A stretch of DNA of 5,627 nucleotides from Clostridiales bacterium (lineage in GTDB: Bacteria > Bacillota > Clostridia > Oscillospirales > Oscillospiraceae): the NCBI GenBank assembly GCA_021205375.1, contig JAJPXR010000083.1, positions 1 through 5,627 on the forward strand, given 5' to 3'. Positions 1-4,837 of this stretch are shown here, piece by piece. A model generated the notes under the pieces. The model saw nothing but the letters and a program-made list of their open reading frames with translations, did no database searches and was not told where the DNA came from. A program made the translations under genes and the position numbers. Position 1 is the stretch's first letter, and the number at the start of each line of letters is the position of its first letter.

Positions 1-47
1 ATTTGGGGCCAGGTGCTTTACCTGACCCCAACATTTATTATAGAACC
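1..47 (-). repeat. Copy 1 of a 47-48 bp hairpin-forming repeat (left edge)
   Basis: This is identical over 47 bases to the copy at 77-124 and to the reverse complement of the copy at 5580-5627. On the minus strand it begins GGTTCTATAATAAATG and contains two 10-base arms, GGGGTCAGGT and ACCTGGCCCC, around the loop AAAGC. It is cut by the window edge, lacking the last base seen in the other copies. The following 29 bases (48-76) are T-rich and contain AACCTTTTTT twice (44-53 and 64-73). The outer GGTTCT end resembles my recollection of ISL3-family insertion-sequence ends, but no transposase is in the window. It could equally be a dispersed intergenic hairpin repeat. Confidence 0.9.
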
Positions 48-76
48 TTTTTTCTCTATGCTCAACCTTTTTTATG

Positions 77-124
77 AATTTGGGGCCAGGTGCTTTACCT
101 GACCCCAACATTTATTATAGAACC
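77..124 (-). repeat. Copy 2 of the hairpin-forming repeat, direct repeat of copy 1
   Basis: This is a full 48-base copy in the same orientation as copy 1, 29 bases away from it. On the minus strand the arms pair along 12 positions (TTGGGGTCAGGT with ACCTGGCCCCAA) with one G-U wobble and the loop AAAGC; AAT/ATT extends the stem beyond a single bulged G. Read from the plus strand, the same position becomes a C-A mismatch, so the RNA hairpin is better in the direction in which the neighbouring ygjV-like gene is transcribed. The copy ends 18 bases beyond that gene's stop codon. No other hairpin follows the gene, so this repeat may act as its transcript end, although no T-run follows the stem. Confidence 0.92.
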
Positions 125-142
125 TGTGTTTTTTATGGTTTT

Positions 143-658
143 TTATTTGGGTTCTGCGGGGTTCCCGTTTCGTTTCAGCGACACGATGCTGTAGATGTGG
201 GCGGAGATGGTCAGCAGGTCAAAGGCAAACGCGGCGTAATTCCAATAGTAGAAGTCATAAATCACCCACAGGGCCTGGGTGAAGATGAGGACGTACTTAA
301 ACCGGAAGATGTTTTTCAGGTCCAGCGAACAGGTGTAGATCACCGTGGCCAGGATGGGGAAAAACTCGATGGGTGCGGGGACGCCGTTTGCCAAAGTGAT
401 ACCCAACTGCAAAACGATGAAAAACACCTTCAGCGGGGTGGTGGCCGCCACCTTGAAAAAGGCCAGGTTCCGGGCGATGCCGACGGCGTTGGAAACCGCG
501 CCCGCGTAGGCCCCCAGCAGCAGATTCGCCGTGGCCAACAGCCCGAATTGCAGGCACTGGACCAACAGAATTTTGGTCTTGTCCTTGATGAAGCCGATGG
601 AGACCATCAGCAGCGAGCCGAGAAAAGCGATAAAATTGCCGAGCAATAAAAACGTCAT
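143..658 (-). CDS. YgjV-family inner membrane protein
   Basis: This 171-residue, very hydrophobic protein is assigned to the YgjV (Imp-YgjV) family, whose biochemical role is not established. The N-terminal half gives the match: helices at about 2-22 and 28-58, a charged turn GFIKDKTK (22-29), and an S-N-A-V-G-I-A-R-N stretch (56-64). This half resembles the PnuC/SWEET-like three-helix architecture. Further membrane segments lie at about 76-95, 97-110, 120-137 and 142-161, giving about six or seven spans, with a short basic tail, LKRNGNPAEPK. The length is close to the roughly 180 residues of E. coli YgjV. The ATG at 658 is preferred because GGAGGG lies seven bases upstream; an in-frame TTG at 673 lies inside the terminator stem. 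The nearest upstream promoter (792-820) is separated from the gene by a terminator hairpin, so expression may be conditional. Family assignment is fairly secure; substrate is unknown. Confidence 0.85.
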   Translation of the reverse strand: MTFLLLGNFIAFLGSLLMVSIGFIKDKTKILLVQCLQFGLLATANLLLGAYAGAVSNAVGIARNLAFFKVAATTPLKVFFIVLQLGITLANGVPAPIEFFPILATVIYTCSLDLKNIFRFKYVLIFTQALWVIYDFYYWNYAAFAFDLLTISAHIYSIVSLKRNGNPAEPK

Positions 659-672
659 GGTGCGTCCCTCCA

Positions 673-706
673 AAAAAAGCTGGCACAGTGTTGTGCCAGC
701 TTTTTT
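673..706 (-). terminator. Perfect 15-bp intrinsic terminator, bidirectional in form
   Basis: A-rich arm plus GCTGGCACA (673-687) pairs perfectly with TGTGCCAGC plus a T-rich arm (692-706) around a four-base loop. Both strands carry a GC-rich stem followed by at least six T, so it can stop transcription either way. On the minus strand it ends the transcript of the reductase gene at 837-3389. Unusually, its last T residues touch the GGAGGG ribosome binding site of the ygjV-like gene, and it lies downstream of the only good promoter for that gene. Confidence 0.92.
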
Positions 707-785
707 GACGTATCATGGAAACTGACAACAACGGAGGTCATTGGTGACAGTTTCGACTGAGTGTGGCGCGCCTGCCCAAATGACA
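673..785 (-). ncRNA. Candidate small RNA or terminator-controlled leader of the ygjV-like gene
   Basis: An exact consensus promoter at 792-820 should start a transcript near 784-785. A perfect intrinsic terminator ends at about 673, leaving an RNA of about 110 nt. No convincing open reading frame lies in it on this strand. Its middle forms a long hairpin (718-754): GAAACUG pairs with CAGUUUC, then CA with UG, and CAA with UUG. The pairs are separated by two single-base symmetric mismatches. The nine-base loop, UGACCUCCG, exposes CCUCC, the complement of a Shine-Dalgarno sequence. C-rich loops facing ribosome binding sites are a known feature of Firmicute regulatory RNAs. The alternative is an attenuator for the gene starting at 658. 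I found no convincing anti-terminator and recognise no riboswitch class. The layout is seen directly; the RNA itself is inferred. Confidence 0.5.
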
Positions 786-788
786 GGC
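770..788. promoter_or_regulatory. Inverted repeat at the transcription start, possible operator
   Basis: The sequence GCCTGTC-ATTTG-GGCAGGC on the minus strand is a seven-base inverted repeat with one mismatch and a five-base centre. It lies over the predicted start site of the promoter at 792-820, where a repressor would block initiation. If transcription starts at 784-785 only part of it would be in the RNA, so a DNA operator fits better than an RNA stem. The protein that would bind is unknown. Confidence 0.35.
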
Positions 789-791
789 TGC

Positions 792-820
792 ATTATAGCA
801 GGTGGCTGCGGCCTTGTCAA
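792..820 (-). promoter_or_regulatory. Exact consensus sigma-A promoter
   Basis: On the minus strand TTGACA (815-820) is followed by a 17-base spacer and TATAAT (792-797). All twelve consensus positions match and the spacer is optimal. It lies just after the stop codon of the reductase gene (837) and points toward the candidate small RNA and the ygjV-like gene. Such a match by chance in GC-rich DNA is unlikely. Confidence 0.88.
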
Positions 821-836
821 CGCGGAATTTGCGGCG

Positions 837-3389
837 TCAGCAGGTAGCGCCACCCTTGACGGTCTTTTTCAGGATGGCTTCCTTGTCCATGGTGTCGTCC
901 AGCAGCTTGTCGTTGACATAGTCGAAGCCCAGCCGGGTGACGGTGTCCGCGAAGCGCTCGCCGGTCAGGCCCTCGTCCCGGAACAGCAGGATGGCCCGCT
1001 CCACAACGCCCATGACCTCTTCCTCGGAGGTGAAGATACGGGTCAGCGGCTGGCCGTGGGCCACCTTCTTGCCCCAGCGCCCGCCGATGTAAATGCGGTA
1101 GCCGTCCTGATAGTCCAGCGCGCCGAACACGCACTGATTCTTGCAGCGGCCGCAGTTGTTGCACTGGGTCGGGTCGATTTGAATCTTGCCGTCGGCCACC
1201 TTTGCCACCTTGATGGGGCAGGCGGCCTCCACCCGGCACTTCTTGCAGCCCCGGCACTTGGCGTAGTCGATCATCGGCACACGCTGGCCCACGATGCCCA
1301 GGTCGTTCAGGTTGGGCTTGACGCAGTTGTTGGGGCAGCCACCCACGGCGATCTTGAACTTGTGGGGCAGGGTCACACCGTGGTAGCCCACGTAAAACGC
1401 CTCGTGGAGCCGTTCGGACAGGCCGAAGGTGTCGATGAGGCCATACTGACAGGTGGTGCCCTTGCAGGAGACCACCGGGCGCACCAGGGAACCGGTGCCG
1501 CCGGTCTCCAGGCCGTGGTCGTGGAGGAAGTCCATCACCGGCTGGAGGTCGGCGTACTTCACGCCCTGAATCTCCAAAGTCAGGCGGGTGGTCATAGTGA
1601 CCGCGCCGGAGCCGAACCGCTCCGCCGCCTCCGCGATAGTGCGGTGCTCCTCGGCGGTGATTTTGCCGTTGCGGGTGATGACGCGGACGTTGAACACGTC
1701 GGGATACCGCTTGTCCTGGAGGCAGCCCAGGGCCTTCACCCGCTTGATCTCCGCCGCGGGCAGCGCGCCGGTGAACTCCACCTTGACCTCGTTGACGAAC
1801 AGGCCGCCCTCCAGGGCACGGGTGTTGGTGTAGCCGAAGGCTTTCAGGCGGTTTTGCAGCAGGTAGCCCCGCTTGCCCTTGGCGCAGACCAGCAGCAGCT
1901 TCTCGTCCTTGTCGATGCCGTCCAGCGGCTCGTCGACGGCGGTCAGGTTCACCCATTGAGCGCCGGGAATGGCAGGAGCGGGGCTGGCGTCGATGACCTT
2001 GTAGCCCTTGGCCTTGCCAGCGGCGTACTCGGCGGGGGTGAAGCTCTCATAGACGCCGCTGAGCTTGTTCTCCAGGATGTAGCAAGCCTGGACGAAGGGG
2101 TGAATGGCGGTGGAGAAGGGAGGCGCGTAAGCATAATCCAGCGTGTCGAAGTCCTCCAACTTCATCCCGGCAGAGATACCGGTGACGGCGATGTCCACCA
2201 TCTTGTCCACCGCGCCGGACCCCAGCACCTGGATACCCAACAGAGCGTGGGTGGCTCGGTCCGCGATGAGCTTGGTGACAAAGGTGGAAGCGTCCGGGTA
2301 GTAGTGGGCCTTGTCGTCGGTGACACAGGTGGCGGTGATGACATCATATCCCGCTGCCATCGCCTGGGCCTCGGTGAGGCCGGTGCGCCCGGCGTTCAGG
2401 TCGTTAGCCAGCCGCACCACGCCGGTGCCCAGGCAGCCGCCGTAGGACAGGCTCTCGCCGGTCAGGTTCTTGGCCAGCAGACGGCCGGTCAGGTTGGCGG
2501 TGGAGCCCATGGCAGACCACTGGCTTTGCCCGGTCAGGCTGTTGTAGACTTGGGCGCAGTCGCCCACGGCGTAGACGTCCTCCAGGTTGGTTTTCTGCTG
2601 CTTGTCCACGACGATGGTGCCGCGGTTCATCTCAATGCCGGAATCGGCCAGGAAGCCGGTGGCCGGGCGGACACCGATGGCCAGCACCACCAGGTCGCCC
2701 GCGAAGCTGCCGACGCTGGTGCGGATGCCAGTGGCCTTGTCGGTGCCCTGCACCTCCTCCAGCCCCGCGCCGGTGATGATCCGCATCCCCTTGGCCTGGA
2801 GCTTACGGCGGATGTAGGCGGCCATTTCCGCGTCAAACAGGTTGGGCATCACCTGGGAGGCCATGTCCACCACGGTGACGCTGACGCCCTTGGCCATCAG
2901 GTTTTCCGCGATCTCCAGGCCGATGAAGCCGCCGCCCACCACCACGGCGCTGCGGCAGTTATTCTGCTCCACATAGGCCCGCAGGTCGATGGCGTCGTCG
3001 GGACTGCGCATGGTGAACACGCCGGGCAGTTCCTTCCCCGGCACATTGGGGACAAAGGGGGCCGCGCCGGTGGCGATGACCAGCTTGTCATAGCCCACTG
3101 TCTCCCCATTGGCGAAGGTGACGGTTTTCTCCGCGCCGTTGACGGAGACCGCCTCCATGCCGGTGCGCACAGCCACACCGGTGAGACCGGTGAAGCTGGC
3201 CGGGGTGTTGACGATCAGTTCCTCACGGGTCTCGATGTCCCCGCCCACATAGTAGGGCAGGCCGCAGCCCGCGTAGGAAATATCCTGGCTTTTGGTGTAG
3301 ATCGTGACGGTTGCACTGCGGTCCTGACGCTTCAGTTTCGCAGCGGTTTTGGTGCCGGCGGCTACGCCGCCAATTACAACAACGTTCAT
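837..3389 (-). CDS. Fused CoA-disulfide reductase-like flavoprotein, rhodanese and siroheme sulfite reductase
   Basis: This 850-residue protein has no signal peptide or membrane span and is probably cytoplasmic. Residues 1-450 are a CoA-disulfide reductase/NADH oxidase-type flavoprotein: FAD loop GGVAAG (7-12), single redox Cys42 in YAGCGLPYY, NAD(P) motif GGGFIGLE (152-159), second FAD motif YAVGDC (273-278) and dimer-interface motif YAPPFSTAIHP (421-431). Residues 462-540 are a short rhodanese domain with active-site loop CAKGKRG (Cys502). Residues 565-700 form one sulfite/nitrite reductase half-module, with R602, the K-F-K pair K677/K679 expected to bind the anion, and siroheme/[4Fe-4S] ligands C642, C647, C685 and C689. 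Ferredoxin-type clusters follow at C712/715/718/724 and C743/746/749/753. NAD(P)H electrons would thus reach a siroheme that reduces sulfite or a related oxyanion, with the rhodanese handling sulfane sulfur. ATG 3389 is chosen because GGAG lies eight bases upstream; GTG 3398 overlaps that site. Domains are confident; substrate is inferred. The protein ends in Cys850. Confidence 0.93.
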   Translation of the reverse strand: MNVVVIGGVAAGTKTAAKLKRQDRSATVTIYTKSQDISYAGCGLPYYVGGDIETREELIVNTPASFTGLTGVAVRTGMEAVSVNGAEKTVTFANGETVGYDKLVIATGAAPFVPNVPGKELPGVFTMRSPDDAIDLRAYVEQNNCRSAVVVGGGFIGLEIAENLMAKGVSVTVVDMASQVMPNLFDAEMAAYIRRKLQAKGMRIITGAGLEEVQGTDKATGIRTSVGSFAGDLVVLAIGVRPATGFLADSGIEMNRGTIVVDKQQKTNLEDVYAVGDCAQVYNSLTGQSQWSAMGSTANLTGRLLAKNLTGESLSYGGCLGTGVVRLANDLNAGRTGLTEAQAMAAGYDVITATCVTDDKAHYYPDASTFVTKLIADRATHALLGIQVLGSGAVDKMVDIAVTGISAGMKLEDFDTLDYAYAPPFSTAIHPFVQACYILENKLSGVYESFTPAEYAAGKAKGYKVIDASPAPAIPGAQWVNLTAVDEPLDGIDKDEKLLLVCAKGKRGYLLQNRLKAFGYTNTRALEGGLFVNEVKVEFTGALPAAEIKRVKALGCLQDKRYPDVFNVRVITRNGKITAEEHRTIAEAAERFGSGAVTMTTRLTLEIQGVKYADLQPVMDFLHDHGLETGGTGSLVRPVVSCKGTTCQYGLIDTFGLSERLHEAFYVGYHGVTLPHKFKIAVGGCPNNCVKPNLNDLGIVGQRVPMIDYAKCRGCKKCRVEAACPIKVAKVADGKIQIDPTQCNNCGRCKNQCVFGALDYQDGYRIYIGGRWGKKVAHGQPLTRIFTSEEEVMGVVERAILLFRDEGLTGERFADTVTRLGFDYVNDKLLDDTMDKEAILKKTVKGGATC

Positions 3390-3397
3390 AGGACACA

Positions 3398-3431
3398 CTC
3401 CTCTGGCGCCGCCGTATTTGGAAAACGGCGC
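3398..3431 (-). promoter_or_regulatory. Reductase leader: ribosome binding site plus alternative hairpins
   Basis: GAGGAG at 3398-3403 sits eight bases before ATG 3389 and fixes that start. Immediately upstream are two mutually exclusive six-base stems. CGCCGT (3410-3415) can pair with ACGGCG (3425-3430), or GCGCCG (3406-3411) can pair with CGGCGC (3426-3431). The stems lie between the predicted transcript start near 3439 and the ribosome binding site. They may stabilise the messenger, modulate translation or be a protein-binding palindrome. Pairing is seen; function is not known. Confidence 0.45.
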
Positions 3432-3442
3432 TCTTTCTCACG

Positions 3443-3471
3443 TTGATTATACGCCCAATTTATGATAAAAT
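3443..3471 (+). promoter_or_regulatory. Promoter of the LysR-type regulator gene
   Basis: TTGATT (3443-3448), a 17-base spacer and TAAAAT (3466-3471) form a good sigma-A promoter reading toward the regulator gene, with a predicted start near 3478 and a leader of about 80 bases. Its -35 shares 3446-3448 with the -10 of the reductase promoter, and its -10 shares 3469-3471 with the reductase -35. Polymerase therefore cannot occupy both promoters at once. Confidence 0.6.
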
Positions 3472-3474
3472 CTA
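3446..3474 (-). promoter_or_regulatory. Promoter of the reductase gene
   Basis: On the minus strand a perfect TATAAT (3446-3451) is preceded by a 17-base spacer and a weak -35, TAGATT (3469-3474), which matches consensus at three of six positions. A perfect -10 with a poor -35 is typical of promoters that need an activator, which fits a LysR-type activator encoded next door. The predicted start is near 3439, giving a leader of about 50 bases. The -10 overlaps the -35 of the divergent promoter. Confidence 0.65.
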
Positions 3475-3511
3475 TTTAGCAATTCTTATGTATCCATTAG
3501 AGGATTTTATC
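3464..3511. promoter_or_regulatory. Nine-base perfect inverted repeat, candidate regulator-binding site
   Basis: GATAAAATC (3464-3472) and GATTTTATC (3503-3511) are exact reverse complements separated by 30 bases. Relative to the predicted reductase start near 3439, the right arm is centred at about -68 and the left at about -29. This matches the usual LysR-family pattern of a recognition site near -65 and an activation site near the -35. The left arm also covers the regulator's own -10, suited to autorepression. A T-N11-A motif with ATA/TAT ends lies nearby at 3449-3463. A stem-loop in RNA is less likely because the left arm lies at the -10. Binding is inferred. Confidence 0.45.
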
Positions 3512-3559
3512 GAGGCGGCAGCCATCCGCTTGCATGGTGCCGCCACAAAGGAGCGCGCT

Positions 3560-4417
3560 ATGCTGGATTATCGAATCGAAACCTTTCTGGTGCTGTGTGA
3601 ATGTGGCAGCTACCGCCAGACGGCGGAGCGGCTGCACCTGACCCAGCCCGCTGTCACCCAACAAATGCATCACCTGGAACAGGAGTATCAGTGTCAGTTA
3701 TTCCGCTACGTGAACCGACGGCTGGAAAAGACTCAGGCGGCGGAGGCTTTGGAGACCTACGCCAGAGCTGCGCGGTATCAGGAGGCGGCGCTGCGGGAAA
3801 AGCTCCGGGAGGAAAAGCCCACCCGCTCCCTGCGGGTGGGGGCCACCAAGACCATCGGGGACTATTTCCTGACGGACTACATCCACCGTTTTCTGCGCCG
3901 TGAGGACAGCCAACTGGAATTTCTCGTGGACAACACCCAGCGCCTGCTGGGGGAGCTGGAGAAAAACCGGCTGGATTTCGCCGTCATCGAGGGTTTTTTC
4001 GACAAGGAGCGCTTCGATTCCATCCTCCTGCGAAAAGAGCCGTTTGTGGGCATCTGTCACAAAGGCCACCCCTTCGCGGGCCGGACAGTCTCTATGGAAG
4101 AACTGCTGGGCGAGACCATCATCCACCGGGAGGCCGGGTCCGGCACACGGGCCATTCTGGAGCAGGAGCTGATGGCCTACAACGAGTCGCTGAGCCGTTT
4201 CAAGCACTGTATCAGCATCTCCAGCTTTAAAATCATTTTGGACCTGGTGCGGGAGGGCTACGGCATTTCCTTCGTCTACAACATTCTGGCGGAGAGCGAC
4301 CCGAACCTGGAAAAATTCTGGCTGGAAAACGACCGCATGATCCGGGAATTTAATATTGTCTATCTGAAGCATACCGACCCAACGGAAAAAATCAGGTGGT
4401 TTTTCAATGAGGCGTAA
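3560..4417 (+). CDS. LysR-type transcriptional regulator, CysL-like effector domain
   Basis: This 285-residue protein has the length and plan of a LysR regulator. The winged helix-turn-helix is at about residues 3-62, with the recognition segment TQPAVTQQMHHLE (28-40) that is typical of the family, followed by a linker helix at about 62-88. The periplasmic-binding-protein-like effector domain (89-285) begins LRVGATKTIGDYFL (91-104) and contains REAGSGTR (190-197) and REGYGISFV (231-239). These features recall the CysL group, which activates sulfite reductase genes in Bacillus subtilis. ATG 3560 is chosen because AAAGGAG lies six bases upstream and the family homology begins there; longer in-frame starts at 3443 and 3488 lack a binding site. 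The gene diverges from the sulfite-reductase fusion with 170 bases between starts, so it most likely controls that gene and itself. The effector molecule is unknown. Confidence 0.9.
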   Translation: MLDYRIETFLVLCECGSYRQTAERLHLTQPAVTQQMHHLEQEYQCQLFRYVNRRLEKTQAAEALETYARAARYQEAALREKLREEKPTRSLRVGATKTIGDYFLTDYIHRFLRREDSQLEFLVDNTQRLLGELEKNRLDFAVIEGFFDKERFDSILLRKEPFVGICHKGHPFAGRTVSMEELLGETIIHREAGSGTRAILEQELMAYNESLSRFKHCISISSFKIILDLVREGYGISFVYNILAESDPNLEKFWLENDRMIREFNIVYLKHTDPTEKIRWFFNEA

Positions 4418-4463
4418 AAGCGGCCCGTGTCCTCTCTCAAAAGTCTCCCCTATCCCCCACTCC

Positions 4464-4488
4464 GCAGTCAGCAAGCTGCCCCGTTTTT
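4464..4488 (+). terminator. Weak candidate terminator after the regulator gene
   Basis: GCAG (4464-4467) can pair with CTGC (4476-4479), followed by CCCG and five T (4484-4488). The stem is only four bases, so termination would be poor. No better hairpin is seen between the regulator stop at 4417 and the promoter at 4493, and some transcription may read on into the following region. Confidence 0.22.
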
Positions 4489-4492
4489 GACG

Positions 4493-4521
4493 TTGACATC
4501 TTTTTACTAGTTTGTTATACT
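4493..4521 (+). promoter_or_regulatory. Strong sigma-A promoter P1 in the gene-free stretch
   Basis: TTGACA (4493-4498), a 17-base spacer that is T-rich at its start, and TATACT (4516-4521) match consensus at eleven of twelve positions. Transcription should begin near 4528. The next credible start codon is at 4838, so the transcript would have a leader of about 310 bases or include a separate non-coding RNA. Confidence 0.8.
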
Positions 4522-4788
4522 CTTACTATATCAGATGAACAATGGAAAAACATTAAGGGAACGCACCCTTGCGCGTTCAAAAGAGGAAAATACATCTTAC
4601 TGACAACATCAACACCACAATTCCGGTGTGCGCGAAGGAATCCACGCCAAATGGGGCCAGCAGGGAGCAAACGCAGTGTCGTTCCGCTGGACATGCGGAA
4701 AACCTCTGCCATCTGCACCACGAAAGGACAATTTTTCAACGTGTTCCGCTCGCGGCCTCTTGCGCGATTTGCGGCATATCCGTTTTGT
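4522..4788 (+). other. Gene-free transcribed region with possible structured RNA
   Basis: No convincing protein gene lies between the regulator (4417) and the coiled-coil gene (4838). The two short open frames here, one on each strand, lack ribosome binding sites and run across promoters. Near the P1 start, AGATG (4533-4537) can pair with CATCT (4593-4597). They enclose AATG/CATT (4541-4544 with 4551-4554) and, directly abutting it, AAGGG/CCCTT (4555-4559 with 4566-4570), a possible three-way junction. GAACGC/GCGTTC (4559-4564 with 4573-4578) is a competing stem. Further local hairpins are ACACC/GGTGT (4612-4616 with 4625-4629) and TTCCGC/GCGGAA (4682-4687 with 4694-4699). I recognise no known riboswitch, 6S, SRP or tmRNA signature. 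Confidence 0.35.
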
Positions 4789-4819
4789 TTGACAACTTTC
4801 ACTCTAAACCGAATATAAT
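4789..4819 (+). promoter_or_regulatory. Promoter P2 next to the coiled-coil gene
   Basis: TTGACA (4789-4794) and TATAAT (4814-4819) both match consensus exactly, but the spacer is 19 bases, two longer than ideal, so strength may be moderate or factor-dependent. The predicted start near 4826 is only about 12 bases before ATG 4838. It would leave out the GAGGG at 4821-4825, so the P2 transcript would be almost leaderless while a P1 transcript would carry that site. Confidence 0.6.
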
Positions 4820-4837
4820 CGAGGGATCAATTGCATT

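Noticed and set aside
1..124. Two direct repeats separated by about 29 bases, resembling the start of a CRISPR array.
   Set aside because: There are only two direct copies, the repeat is 47-48 bases, the spacer is a T-rich imperfect 20-base-period repeat, and an inverted third copy lies at the far edge. No cas gene is present.
74..649. A 191-codon plus-strand frame over the ygjV-like gene.
   Set aside because: It starts inside repeat copy 2's upstream flank, is highly polar with no family features, and lies antisense to a clear membrane protein gene with a good ribosome binding site.
741..3446. A 901-codon open frame on the plus strand opposite the reductase, with GGAGG at 733-737 six bases before GTG 744.
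   Set aside because: It is in exact codon register with the minus-strand gene, so stops appear only opposite TTA, CTA or TCA codons, which are rare in this GC-rich gene. The translation is a low-information mix of Gly, Ala, Val, His and Asp with no domain. The GGAGG is the complement of the CCUCC loop of the minus-strand hairpin.
3443..3559. A longer regulator protein starting at 3443 or 3488.
   Set aside because: The start at 3443 lies within the -35 of the regulator's own promoter, neither start has a ribosome binding site, and LysR homology begins at the ATG at 3560, which has AAAGGAG upstream.
3698..4474. A 258-codon minus-strand frame over the regulator gene.
   Set aside because: It is antisense to a well-supported LysR gene, shows no domain and has no ribosome binding site.
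4441..4490. Possible G-quadruplex on the minus strand from the C-rich runs after the regulator gene.
   Set aside because: Only three adequate G-runs are close together and the fourth is too distant for a standard quadruplex.
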